Below, in pieces: positions 18,971 to 29,132 of a stretch of DNA of 64,000 nucleotides. The notes under the pieces are model-generated. The model saw only the letters and a list, made by a program, of their open reading frames with translations, was not told the DNA's origin and searched no databases. The translations under genes and the position numbers were made by a program. Within the stretch, counting starts at the first letter, position 1. Every line of letters begins with the position of its first letter. Origin of the DNA: Polynucleobacter sp. Latsch14-2. Lineage in GTDB: Bacteria; Pseudomonadota; Gammaproteobacteria; Burkholderiales; Burkholderiaceae. The stretch is taken from assembly GCF_018881925.1 (NCBI RefSeq), contig NZ_JACVPL010000001.1, positions 248,001-312,000 of the forward strand, given 5' to 3'.

Positions 18971-19594
18971 TTAACTCTCGATGATGTGATTCATACGGCA
19001 GAACAAAATTAAATCTGCAATATTGTTGATGCCCAATTTATCAAATACTCGCGTTTTGTAAGTGGCAACGGTTTTATTGCTGATATGTAGTAAATCTGAA
19101 ATCTGTTGATTGGTGTTGCCCTTGCCAAGATATTTCATGACTTGGAGCTCTCGATCAGAAATTAAGGCAAGTTTATCGTTATCGCTAAGCGAGCTATTGC
19201 CCTTCTTGCCGTGGGTAAAGAAGTTATAACCCTGAGAGATGGCAACACAGGCCGCCAAAATGACATCGGCCCCTGCAGTTTTATTAACAAATCCGTGAGC
19301 CCCAAGCGATCGTACCCTGCCGCCATAGACTGCTTCATCTAGGCTAGATAACACTAGAATTCGAATATCTGGATACATTAGGCTAATTCTACGAATCACA
19401 TCAAAGCCATCTGTTTTTGGCATATCCAAATCTAAGATGATCATATTGGGATTTGCCTCTTTAATCGATCTGAGGCACTCCTCTCCATTTTGGGCTTGTC
19501 CTGCGATCTCAAAGAGCAGCTGATCTTGCAACATACTTTTGAGTGCCATTAACATGGCTGGGTGGTCATCTACTAACATCACACGTTTTCTCAT
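18971..19594 (-). CDS. LuxR/NarL-family response regulator
   Basis: A 207-residue BvgA/EvgA-like transcription factor. The N-terminal receiver domain (1-122) has VDDHPAML with the acidic pocket, phospho-acceptor Asp55 ([12 protein letters not shown]) and a Lys in GFVNKTA. The C-terminal HTH (about 143-205) has [44 protein letters not shown], the classic LuxR/NarL fold. It is probably the output partner of the adjacent hybrid kinase. Its ATG overlaps the stop of the upstream EAL-like gene by 4 bases (ATGA), implying translational coupling. Confidence 0.95.
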   Translation of the reverse strand: MRKRVMLVDDHPAMLMALKSMLQDQLLFEIAGQAQNGEECLRSIKEANPNMIILDLDMPKTDGFDVIRRISLMYPDIRILVLSSLDEAVYGGRVRSLGAHGFVNKTAGADVILAACVAISQGYNFFTHGKKGNSSLSDNDKLALISDRELQVMKYLGKGNTNQQISDLLHISNKTVATYKTRVFDKLGINNIADLILFCRMNHIIES

Positions 19595-20427
19595 TTCTTG
19601 TCTCCGTTTTGGTTTGGGTGTTGATGAGGGTGCAGCGAAAAAATGGCTTTAGCGATTCGGCTATCGTTAATGTGCAATGTTTGATGTCTGCTTACTGGCG
19701 GCATCATGAGTCCTCCATAGCAATGCTCTACGGCCACAGCTTTAGCATTTTCTAGGTCTTGGACTAGGGTGATATTGCTTGCATAGATCTGAGTTTGTCT
19801 TTTCTTGGCTTGTGCAATAACTGCTACTGGTAAAGCGTTATGACGAAATTGGCTCATCTCAAGGTGAATGCCATCTAATTGCATATCTTCTAGAAACAGT
19901 AGTTCATCTGCGGTCCCTGTAAATTGCATAAGATGCAACAAAACACCTAAGCGCCTCATCCGCAATAAACCCTCTTTACAAGCCGCATCATTTTCTGGGT
20001 TCGGTAAGGATTGAATGCCCAGACACACTAGGCCAACTGGTAAACGTGAATTCAGTATCAAATCACTGAGTGCATCTACATATGCGCTTGACGCAATGGC
20101 GTGGGCCGGGACCGAGAGGATTCCAAGAATAAAACGACCACTGCGATACCAGTAAGAGGTTGTGTCGAGCCCCTCCATGAATAAGCGCAGGAGCTGAGTA
20201 TCGGCTGCCGTCAGCAATGGTCTAAATAGAGATCCAGTCAGTTTTGTTCCCTCTGCGTTAAAAATGGGTTCATGGCTAATCGCTTGTCGCTGGGACCAGG
20301 ATTGGTGTTCTTCTAAAGCTTGGCTGCTTAGGCCAAGCCATTGTTCGCCGCAGGCATCTCGTACTTCTTGGAAGGGTTTGTTCTTCCATGCCTGTACAAG
20401 CGTGTACAGCCGGGATTTCGGGCTCAT
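19591..20427 (-). CDS. Degenerate EAL-domain-like protein, BvgR-like
   Basis: The sequence is like an EAL (cyclic-di-GMP phosphodiesterase) domain but lacks its catalytic residues. The EAL position reads GSLF (residues about 65-68 of the chosen start), the usual NLS/ITE segments read GILSV and GIQSL, DDFGTG reads MQFTGT (about 167-172), and the KID Lys-Ile-Asp triad reads HLE (about 188-190). It should therefore not hydrolyse c-di-GMP; it could sense a ligand or bind a protein partner. No GGDEF, PAS or membrane segment is present. I chose the ATG at 20427 because GGAG lies 7 bases upstream; the frame continues upstream to a GTG at 20523 with a weak ribosome site. It overlaps the response regulator start by 4 bases. 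Confidence 0.8.
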   Translation of the reverse strand: MSPKSRLYTLVQAWKNKPFQEVRDACGEQWLGLSSQALEEHQSWSQRQAISHEPIFNAEGTKLTGSLFRPLLTAADTQLLRLFMEGLDTTSYWYRSGRFILGILSVPAHAIASSAYVDALSDLILNSRLPVGLVCLGIQSLPNPENDAACKEGLLRMRRLGVLLHLMQFTGTADELLFLEDMQLDGIHLEMSQFRHNALPVAVIAQAKKRQTQIYASNITLVQDLENAKAVAVEHCYGGLMMPPVSRHQTLHINDSRIAKAIFSLHPHQHPNQNGDKK

Positions 20428-20577
20428 CAGCATTCTCCAATCAGTGACTATCCAGTCTAGGCAGGACGGATTGGAGCGGTAAGGGCTTAAGGCTGATTTG
20501 TGTGTAGGAAACTGCCTACTCACATGTACTCAGTATAGAAAAAGGCTAAATCCGTAAAGATTTTGTGGGATGCCGCC

Positions 20578-20608
20578 CTTGAAATTCTGGCTATCAGCCC
20601 TATATAAT
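20578..20608 (+). promoter_or_regulatory. Overlapping sigma32 and sigma70 promoters of groESL
   Basis: CTTGAAA at 20578-20584 and CCCTATAT at 20598-20605 (13-base spacing) match the heat-shock sigma32 pattern CTTGAAA / CCCCATNT well. TTGAAA at 20579-20584 and TATAAT at 20603-20608 (18-base spacing) also make a good sigma70 promoter. The two share the same region directly upstream of the CIRCE element, so groESL can be driven by either sigma factor. Confidence 0.75.
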
Positions 20609-20634
20609 CAGCACTCCCTTCATGCGAGTGCCAA
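20608..20634. promoter_or_regulatory. CIRCE-like operator, putative HrcA binding site
   Basis: TCAGCACTC-N9-GAGTGCCAA at 20608-20634 matches the CIRCE consensus TTAGCACTC-N9-GAGTGCTAA at 16 of 18 positions, with the exact nine-base spacer. It overlaps the end of the sigma70 -10 box and lies about 110 bases before groES. The HrcA repressor gene is not in the window, but in many betaproteobacteria it sits next to nadK-recN, whose 5' end runs off the right edge here. Confidence 0.85.
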
Positions 20635-20743
20635 AATGGGTTACTAACCAGTAATTTATTTTAGCTTTCGAGTGAAGAGATTATAAAGCATTGATTTATA
20701 TGAGTATTTTAATTAGTTAACACTTACTAACATAGGAGAAGGA

Positions 20744-21034
20744 ATGAATCTGCGTCCTTTACATGATCGCGTAATCATTAAACGTTTAGATCAAGAATCA
20801 AAAACTGCCTCTGGAATCATTATTCCTGATGCTGCCGCTGAAAAACCTGATCAAGGTGAAGTTTTGGCAGTTGGCCCTGGCAAGCGTGATGACAGCGGCA
20901 AGTTGAATGCACCCGACGTCAAAGTTGGCGATCGCGTGTTGTTCGGTAAATATGCAGGTCAAACAGTCAAGGTCGGTGCTGACGAGTTACTCGTGATGCG
21001 CGAAGAAGACATCATGGCTGTTGTACAGAAGTAA
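20744..21034 (+). CDS. groES: Co-chaperonin GroES
   Basis: GroES is the heptameric lid of the GroEL folding chamber. The 96-residue protein has [18 protein letters not shown], the mobile-loop region with [17 protein letters not shown], and [33 protein letters not shown] at the end. A strong ribosome binding site (AGGAGAAGG) precedes the ATG. It is transcribed with groEL, 27 bases downstream, from the dual promoter with CIRCE element upstream. Confidence 0.98.
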   Translation: MNLRPLHDRVIIKRLDQESKTASGIIIPDAAAEKPDQGEVLAVGPGKRDDSGKLNAPDVKVGDRVLFGKYAGQTVKVGADELLVMREEDIMAVVQK

Positions 21035-21046
21035 TTCAGTATTTAA

Positions 21047-22714
<1,668 letters not shown>

Positions 22715-22750
22715 TAACCTTACTTCCTCAGCTATCAAGCTGTAGAAATA

Positions 22751-22784
22751 AAAACGCCTGGTCCACAAGACCGGGCGTTTTTTA
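22751..22784 (+). terminator. Rho-independent terminator after groEL
   Basis: AAAACGCCTGGTC and GACCGGGCGTTTT form a stem of about 12-13 base pairs with one T-G pair and a CACAA loop, followed by a T-run. This is a clear intrinsic terminator ending the groESL operon. Confidence 0.9.
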
Positions 22785-22918
22785 TTGGTGCAACGCTATG
22801 CACATTTTTCATGCACAAGGCACCAAGCTAGTGATCTGATTAGTAATTACCCGAGTCTCTGAATTCACAATGACTTAACAAAATTTGTATTGATAGTCAG
22901 GAAATTAAGGAGATTTAC

Positions 22919-24187
22919 ATGAGTTCAGCAACAATGAGTGGGGCGTCATCCAAGAGTGGCCCTCTGAAGTCAAAATGGGTTCAATTAGCACTTGGCGTTA
23001 TTTGTATGATGTCCATTTCTAGCCCTCAATATGTTTGGGCCCTGTTTACCAAACCTATCATGGGTCAACTTGGTGTGACGTTGCCCGAGTTGCAAATTAC
23101 CTTTTCCCTTTTGATTGTGTTGCAAACTTTCTTCTCGCCATTTCAGGGGTATTTGGTGGAAAAGTTTGGCCCACGACTGCTGTTGTCAATTGGTACGGCA
23201 CTGACAGGCTTAAGCTGGGTACTCTCAGCAAATCTCACTACGGTCTCTAGTCTCTACATTACCTATGGTGTGTTGGGTGGCCTTGGCACTGGTATTGTTT
23301 ATATTGGTGTTGTTGGCTTAATGGTCCGCTGGTTCCCTAATAACCGTGGATTTGCAGTCGGCATGGTTGCCGCTGGCTATGGCATTGGCGCCCTATTAAC
23401 CACCTTTCCAATTGCTGCTAGCTTGGTAGAGACTGGCTTGCAAGGTACCTTGACATTCTTCGGTTACGTTATCGGTGCAGTTGGCCTTTTAGCTGCACAG
23501 GGTATTCGGGTGCCGCATGCAGATCGCATCCAAACTGCTAGTCAGGTTGAGGCTGCAGCAACCGGTATTACTCCTAAGACGATGCTCAAGACACCAGTTT
23601 TTTGGTTAATGTTCTTGATGATGTCGATGATGTCGACATCAGGCTTGATGGTGATTTCACAGATGGGTGCGTTTGCCAAAGACTTTGGAATCACAGGGGC
23701 TATGGTGTTTGGTATGGCTGCGTTACCTTTGGCGCTAACCATTGATCGAATCACTAATGGTTTCACACGCCCTTTCTTTGGTTGGGTATCTGATCGGATT
23801 GGTCGTGAATACACCATGACCATTGCATTTGGCTTGGAGGCGATAGCAATGTTTGCTTGGGTCATGACCCGCTCTGATCCGGTAATGTTTGTCATATTGT
23901 CAGGCATTGTGTTCTTTGGTTGGGGTGAGATCTTCTCCTTGTTCCCATCTACTTTGACAGATACATTTGGTCAAAAACATGCAACTACTAACTATGGCTT
24001 TTTATATATGGCACAAGGCGTAGGTTCTATTATTGGGGGCCCAATTGCCGCGTATATTCATGGAGTTGCTGACAGTTGGATGCCTGTATTTGCCATCATG
24101 ATTGCCTTAGATGCAACTGCGGCCCTCCTTGCTTTGTTTGTATTGCGTCCAATGCGCGCTAAATATATAAAGGCGCAAGCTGCCTAA
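22919..24187 (+). CDS. MFS transporter, oxalate/formate antiporter (OFA) family
   Basis: A 422-residue major facilitator with about 12 membrane segments. It opens with a polar stretch and WVQLALGVICMMSISSPQYVWALFTKPIM, as in OxlT-like proteins, then has GYLVEKFGPR, GLGTGIVYIGVVGLMVRWFPNNRGFAVGMVAAGYGIGA (the typical loop between helices 4 and 5), and FGWVSDRIGREYTM in the second half. OFA members move oxalate, formate, pyruvate or other monocarboxylates; the substrate here cannot be told from sequence. It is flanked by terminators and appears monocistronic, with a good AGGAGA ribosome site. Confidence 0.88.
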   Translation: MSSATMSGASSKSGPLKSKWVQLALGVICMMSISSPQYVWALFTKPIMGQLGVTLPELQITFSLLIVLQTFFSPFQGYLVEKFGPRLLLSIGTALTGLSWVLSANLTTVSSLYITYGVLGGLGTGIVYIGVVGLMVRWFPNNRGFAVGMVAAGYGIGALLTTFPIAASLVETGLQGTLTFFGYVIGAVGLLAAQGIRVPHADRIQTASQVEAAATGITPKTMLKTPVFWLMFLMMSMMSTSGLMVISQMGAFAKDFGITGAMVFGMAALPLALTIDRITNGFTRPFFGWVSDRIGREYTMTIAFGLEAIAMFAWVMTRSDPVMFVILSGIVFFGWGEIFSLFPSTLTDTFGQKHATTNYGFLYMAQGVGSIIGGPIAAYIHGVADSWMPVFAIMIALDATAALLALFVLRPMRAKYIKAQAA

Positions 24188-24224
24188 GGCGTGATCATGA
24201 ATTAATAATTGAAAGTAGTGAAGT

Positions 24225-24258
24225 AAAAAGGCTAACGGTTAAATCGCTAGCCTTTTTT
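24225..24258 (+). terminator. Rho-independent terminator after the MFS gene
   Basis: AAAAAGGCTAACG and CGCTAGCCTTTTTT form a stem of about 12 base pairs (one mismatch) with an 8-base loop followed by a T-run. Because A-runs lie on the other side, it could also act on the convergent TctC-like gene ending at 24294. Confidence 0.85.
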
Positions 24259-24293
24259 ATTGCCACTCATAGTGGAGCGAGGTGCAGCAAAAG

Positions 24294-25274
24294 TTAATCC
24301 GGTTGAATGCCGCCATCCTTGATAACTTTTTTCATTTTCACTAGACCTTGATCAATCATCTCCTTGAGATGTTCTGGTCCTAGCGGCACAAATTCAAATC
24401 CTTGTTGGATGAGTTGCTCGCGTAGTTTTTGATCCTTGAGGGCAACAGCTAAAGATTCATTGAGTTTGCTCACAATCATGGGTGATGTACCTTTGGGGGC
24501 AACAAGTGCACCCCAAGTTGAGAATTCGTAGCCCTTAACACTCTCGCTCACTGTCGGTGAATTTGGCAATAAGGGTGATCTCGTCTTACTGGTGATACCA
24601 AGCACCTTTAATTTGCCCGCACGAATATGTGGCAAGACTACGGATAGTGCACTAATCATGACGGGGACTTGCCCTGCCATCACATCTGTAACTGCTGCTG
24701 CTGCGCCACGATATGGAATGTGAACAATGGGTGCGCCGGTGTATTGGCGAAAGATCTCCATGCCGATATGTTGAGGTGACCCATTGCCACCAGAGGCGTA
24801 ATCAATCTTGCCAGGATGCTCTTTAGCAATCCGCACTAAGTCAGCAGCGGTATTTCCAGGAAAGGAGGGATTTGCAACCAGCACAAAGGTAATAGCAGCC
24901 ACTTCAGAAATGGGTGTAAAGCTTTGCACTGGGTCGTAATCTACTTTCTTATATAGGTTAGGAAGCATGGTCAGAATGCTGTCATTGAAAGCGCCTAAGA
25001 CATAACCATCAGGTGTACTTTGCGCAACCTTACCCGCACCAATCAGTCCAGCACCTCCTGGAATATTCTCAATAGTGATGGCTTGACCGAGGTTCTCCCC
25101 CATTTTTTGTGCAATTGGTCTTAGCAATAAGTCGACACCGCTTCCAGCCTGCAGCGGCATGATTGTTTGGATGGTGCGATTGGGGTAGGGTGTTTGGGCG
25201 CTTGCAGGAGTGAAGCAAGGCAGACCTGCTATACCAAGCAAAAGCAAAGAAAGTGAAAACAATTTGATATTCAT
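24294..25274 (-). CDS. Tripartite tricarboxylate transporter binding protein (TctC/Bug family)
   Basis: A 326-residue periplasmic solute-binding protein of the Bug/TctC type that is very numerous in Burkholderiales. It begins with a signal peptide (MNIKLFSLSLLLLGIAGLPCFTPASAQ), and mature TPYPNRTIQTIMPLQAGSGVDLLLRPIAQKM has the usual PYP..PI.....G...D..AR pattern. Motifs GGAGLIGAGKVAQSTPDGYVLG, GGNGSPQHIGMEIF and PYRGAAAAVTDVMAGQVPVM are classic. The start at 25274 was chosen from the signal peptide; the frame extends upstream with no similarity. No membrane partners TctA/TctB are adjacent, which is common for these orphan binding proteins, and the ligand is unknown. Confidence 0.93.
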   Translation of the reverse strand: MNIKLFSLSLLLLGIAGLPCFTPASAQTPYPNRTIQTIMPLQAGSGVDLLLRPIAQKMGENLGQAITIENIPGGAGLIGAGKVAQSTPDGYVLGAFNDSILTMLPNLYKKVDYDPVQSFTPISEVAAITFVLVANPSFPGNTAADLVRIAKEHPGKIDYASGGNGSPQHIGMEIFRQYTGAPIVHIPYRGAAAAVTDVMAGQVPVMISALSVVLPHIRAGKLKVLGITSKTRSPLLPNSPTVSESVKGYEFSTWGALVAPKGTSPMIVSKLNESLAVALKDQKLREQLIQQGFEFVPLGPEHLKEMIDQGLVKMKKVIKDGGIQPD

Positions 25275-25470
25275 AGCGTCTCGAATGAAGTGATTTGGTA
25301 GTGTTTTGGTGATGATTATTAGTATCTTAGCGTAATAAAAAACGCTTGTGGATAGGGCGGGTCCTTCTGGCAAGGCGCCTAGGGTCAAAAGTGTCAAAGT
25401 ATTAGACCGCATCAGCGTTGGGATGGATAATGGGGGCACATCATTTTTGCAAGATTTCAGAATTATCCCC

Positions 25471-27672
25471 ATGGAAATTAAAGTCAACTTTCTCGATAAG
25501 CTACGTCTTGAAGCCAAGTTTGACGACTTTACAGTGATTGCCGACCAACCCATTCGATATAAAGGCGATGGTTCAGCCCCCGGCCCCTTCGATTACTTTC
25601 TAGCTTCATCAGCCCTGTGCGCAGCTTATTTTGTAAAACTATATTGCGACACTCGTAATATTCCCACTGAAAATATCCGCCTCTCGCAGAATAATATTGT
25701 TGATCCGGAAAATCGTTATCAGCAGATTTTCAAGATTCAAGTGCAACTGCCAGAGGATATCTCGCCCAATGACCGCCAAGGTATTTTGCGATCTATCGAG
25801 CGTTGTACGGTTAAAAAGGTAGTGCAGGCTGGGCCGGAGTTTGTGATTGAGGAAGTGAAGAACTTGGATGCTGACGCCCAGACTTTGTTGGTTCTAAAAC
25901 CAGCCGCTGATGCTAGCACCTATATTTTGGGTAAGGATCTGCCGCTGGAGCAAACGATTGCCAATATGTCCGGCTTATTGGCGGGTCTAGGCATTAAGAT
26001 TGAAATCGCTTCGTGGCGCAATATCATCCCCAATGTCTGGTCATTGCATATTCGTGATGCGCACTCGCCGATGTGCTTTACCAATGGCAAGGGGTCAACA
26101 AAGGAAAGTGCCTTGGCATCTGCTTTGGGGGAGTACATTGAGCGACTGAGTAATAACCATTTCTATGCGGGCGTATTCTGGGGTGAGGAAATCGCTAATG
26201 CTGCATTTGTGCATTACCCTAGCGAACGCTGGTTTAATCCAGGTCCTAAAGATGCGCTGCCCACCGAAATTCTTGATGAATACTGTCGCAAGATTTACGA
26301 TCCCGAAGGCGAGTTGTGTAGTTCGCATCTAGTGGATACCAATTCTGGGAATGTAGAGCGCGGTATCTGCTCATTGCCATATGTGCGCAAGTCTGATGGG
26401 GCAGTCATCTATTTTCCGATCAACCTGATTGAAAACCTCTTTGTAAGCAATGGTATGAGTGCTGGGAATACGCTGGCAGAAGCACAAGTCCAATGCCTCT
26501 CGGAGATTTTCGAGCGAGCAGTGAAGCGCGAAATTCTGGAGGGTGAAATCACTCTACCAGATGTGCCGCAGGAAGTACTAGCGAAATATCCCAGCATTCT
26601 GGCTGGCATTCACGGACTCGAAGAGCAAGGCTTTCCGGTGTTAGTAAAAGATGCTTCTCTAGGTGGAGTCTATCCGGTGATGTGCGTCACTCTAATGAAT
26701 CCACGCACAGGCGGTGTATTTGCCTCCTTTGGCGCACATCCAAGTCTAGAGGTGGCGCTAGAGCGAAGTCTGACAGAATTACTGCAGGGTCGCAGTTTGG
26801 AGGGTCTAAATGATTTACCTCCGCCGACATTTGCGAGTGAGGCGGTGACAGAACCCAATAACTTTGTTGAACACTTCATTGATTCGAGCGGTATTGTGTC
26901 ATGGCGTTTTTTCAGCGCACAATCAGATTACGACTTTGTTGAGTGGGATTTTTCTAGCCAGGGTGAAAATGCCAATGCTCAGGAAGTTGCGACTTTATTC
27001 GCTATCCTCAAGGACATTGGTAAAGAAGCTTATGTGGCCGTGTATGACGAGTTGGGCGCGACTGCCTGTCGGATTTTAGTGCCAGGCTATTCTGAAGTTT
27101 ATCCAATTGAAGATCTGATTTGGGATAACACGAACAAAGCCTTATTGTTCCGCGCTGATATTTTGAACCTATCTTGCCTGAATGATGCTGATCTAGTAGC
27201 GTTACTTGAGCGTCTGGAAAATAACGAGCTCGATGAGTACGGCGATATTGCCACATTGATTGGCATTGAGTTTGATGAAAATACACCCTGGGGTCAATTA
27301 ACTGTTCTGGAGCTAAAGCTATTGATTCGTCTAGCCTTGCAGCAATTTGATGATGCACATGAGCTGGTAGGCGCCTTTCTTCAGTACAACGATAATACGG
27401 TCGAACGTAGATTGTTCTATCAAGCTTTAAATGTGGTGCTAGAAGTTCTATTAGATGATGATCTGGTGCTCGATGATTACCTAGTTAACTTACGCCGTAT
27501 GTTTGGTGATACTAGGATGGACGCTGTAATGGGCTCAGTCGACGGCAGCGTGCGCTTCTATGGTTTGACGCCAACCAATCTCAATTTAGATGGCCTCGAT
27601 AGGCATCATCGTTTAATTGATAGCTATCGCAAACTACATGCAGCCCGCAGCGTTAGGGCATCCCATTCGTGA
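25471..27672 (+). CDS. OsmC-YcaO fusion protein
   Basis: This 733-residue protein fuses an N-terminal OsmC-like domain (about 1-135) with a C-terminal YcaO domain (about 150-725). The OsmC part keeps the two redox cysteines of the family, Cys50 (SSALCAAYF) and Cys112 (ERCTVKKV). The YcaO part keeps the family ATP-binding stretch GKGSTKESALASALGEYIERL (about 207-227), SNGMSAGNT, GLSEIFERAVK-like AQVQCLSEIFERAVK, and FGAHPSLEVALERSLTELLQGR, closely like E. coli YcaO, which takes part with RimO in beta-methylthiolation of ribosomal protein S12. The start at 25471 was chosen from the OsmC domain; a 41-codon upstream extension is unlike the family. A shared role in thiol or peroxide handling with backbone activation is inference. 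Confidence 0.88.
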   Translation: MEIKVNFLDKLRLEAKFDDFTVIADQPIRYKGDGSAPGPFDYFLASSALCAAYFVKLYCDTRNIPTENIRLSQNNIVDPENRYQQIFKIQVQLPEDISPNDRQGILRSIERCTVKKVVQAGPEFVIEEVKNLDADAQTLLVLKPAADASTYILGKDLPLEQTIANMSGLLAGLGIKIEIASWRNIIPNVWSLHIRDAHSPMCFTNGKGSTKESALASALGEYIERLSNNHFYAGVFWGEEIANAAFVHYPSERWFNPGPKDALPTEILDEYCRKIYDPEGELCSSHLVDTNSGNVERGICSLPYVRKSDGAVIYFPINLIENLFVSNGMSAGNTLAEAQVQCLSEIFERAVKREILEGEITLPDVPQEVLAKYPSILAGIHGLEEQGFPVLVKDASLGGVYPVMCVTLMNPRTGGVFASFGAHPSLEVALERSLTELLQGRSLEGLNDLPPPTFASEAVTEPNNFVEHFIDSSGIVSWRFFSAQSDYDFVEWDFSSQGENANAQEVATLFAILKDIGKEAYVAVYDELGATACRILVPGYSEVYPIEDLIWDNTNKALLFRADILNLSCLNDADLVALLERLENNELDEYGDIATLIGIEFDENTPWGQLTVLELKLLIRLALQQFDDAHELVGAFLQYNDNTVERRLFYQALNVVLEVLLDDDLVLDDYLVNLRRMFGDTRMDAVMGSVDGSVRFYGLTPTNLNLDGLDRHHRLIDSYRKLHAARSVRASHS

Positions 27673-27693
27673 TTGTGTGGGCTATTGTGTTGG

Positions 27694-27717
27694 GCACGGG
27701 CGTGTCAATTCCCGTGC
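27694..27717. terminator. Hairpin between convergent ycaO-like and pntB genes
   Basis: GCACGGG at 27694-27700 and CCCGTGC at 27711-27717 form a perfect 7-base-pair stem with a 10-base loop between the two convergent genes. No T-run follows on either strand, so it is at most a weak terminator or transcript-stabilising hairpin. Confidence 0.4.
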
Positions 27718-27731
27718 TTAGCTCTGAATGC

Positions 27732-29099
27732 CTAGCTAACTGACTTCACCATGTCTTCTACGACTTTCTTCGCATCACCGAAGACCATCATCGTTTTATC
27801 CATATAGAAGAGTTCATTGTCTAGACCAGCATAACCAGCGGCCATCGAACGTTTGTTAACGATGATGGTTTTAGCTTTAAAAGCCTCTAGGATTGGCATG
27901 CCGAAGATTGGGCTGCCTGGTGTTCGAGCTGCGGGGTTTACAACGTCGTTTGCGCCAAGAACCAATACCACATCAGCTTGCCCGAAATCGCTATTGATAT
28001 CTTCCATTTCAAAAACTTGGTCGTAAGGTACTTCAGCTTCAGCCAAGAGTACGTTCATATGACCAGGCATGCGACCCGCCACTGGGTGGATTGCATATTT
28101 GACTGTCACGCCATGGTGGGTTAACTTTTCTGTCAATTCTTTTAGCGCGTGTTGAGCGCGTGCAACTGCAAGACCATAACCAGGAACAATAATCACAGTG
28201 TCGGCATTTTCCATCAGGAAAGCGGCATCTTCTGGAGAACCCGTTTTATAGTTCTTTGGACCACCATCATCAGCACCACCTGCAGAGGCTTCAGCACCGA
28301 AACCACCAAGCAAGACTGCCACGATAGAGCGGTTCATCGCCTTACACATAATGTAAGACAGAATTGCGCCCGAAGAGCCAACGCAGGCGCCAGCAATAAT
28401 CAATACTGGGTTGCTCAATGTGAATCCAATACCAGCAGCAGCCCAACCAGAGTAGCTATTGAGCATGGAAACAACCACCGGCATATCTGCACCACCGATT
28501 GGGATGATTAAGGTCACGCCGAGCACTAAGGCCACAGCACACATTGCCAAGAAAGCGGCATGGCTATCGAGCATGTAATAGGCAACACCAGCGCCAATCA
28601 TGGTTACTGCGAGCACTAGGTTCAGCAAGTGTTGACCAGTAAAGCTCACTGGCTTACCGCTCACCTTTCCTGACAACTTACCGAAGGCAATAACAGAGGC
28701 GGTAAAAGTAATCGCACCGATAAATGCGCCAATGAAGAGTTCAATCTTCTGCGCACCAGTGTGATCATGAGCAGGATTAAATACTGCAGCAATGGCAATC
28801 AATACTGCTGAAAGACCAACAAAGGAGTGCATGAGAGCCACAAGCTCTGGCATCTTCGTCATTTGTACGCGTTTAGCAGCAAAGGTACCAATGATTGCGC
28901 CACCAACAATGGCTCCGGCAATTAAGGAAACGACTGGCTTAAAGTCGGGAATAAAGAAGGTAGTAATCACCGCAAGCAACATGCCAATCATGCCAAAGGT
29001 ATTGCCTTGGCGTGAGGTTGTTGGTGAGGAGAGTCCGCGCAAAGCGAGGATGAATAATACCGAGGAAATGAGATAAGAAATAGCAGTTATGTTTGACAT
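27732..29099 (-). CDS. pntB: NAD(P) transhydrogenase subunit beta PntB
   Basis: PntB is the membrane and NADP(H)-binding subunit of the proton-translocating transhydrogenase, which uses the proton gradient to reduce NADP+ with NADH. The 455-residue protein has about eight membrane helices in the first 260 residues, then the dIII domain with NADTVIIVPGYGLAVARAQHAL, HPVAGRMPGHMNVLLAEA, and VLVLGANDVVNPAARTPGSPIFGMPIL, all typical of the NADP site. It is the last of three genes transcribed as pntAA-pntAB-pntB. Confidence 0.97.
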   Translation of the reverse strand: MSNITAISYLISSVLFILALRGLSSPTTSRQGNTFGMIGMLLAVITTFFIPDFKPVVSLIAGAIVGGAIIGTFAAKRVQMTKMPELVALMHSFVGLSAVLIAIAAVFNPAHDHTGAQKIELFIGAFIGAITFTASVIAFGKLSGKVSGKPVSFTGQHLLNLVLAVTMIGAGVAYYMLDSHAAFLAMCAVALVLGVTLIIPIGGADMPVVVSMLNSYSGWAAAGIGFTLSNPVLIIAGACVGSSGAILSYIMCKAMNRSIVAVLLGGFGAEASAGGADDGGPKNYKTGSPEDAAFLMENADTVIIVPGYGLAVARAQHALKELTEKLTHHGVTVKYAIHPVAGRMPGHMNVLLAEAEVPYDQVFEMEDINSDFGQADVVLVLGANDVVNPAARTPGSPIFGMPILEAFKAKTIIVNKRSMAAGYAGLDNELFYMDKTMMVFGDAKKVVEDMVKSVS

Positions 29100-29132
29100 G
29101 AGTTTGGTCTCTGTATTGGTCTTTTTCTAGTG

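Noticed and set aside
25348-25470. Upstream 41-codon extension of the OsmC-YcaO gene
   Set aside because: The OsmC domain begins at 25471, and the extension reads as non-coding divergent promoter sequence.
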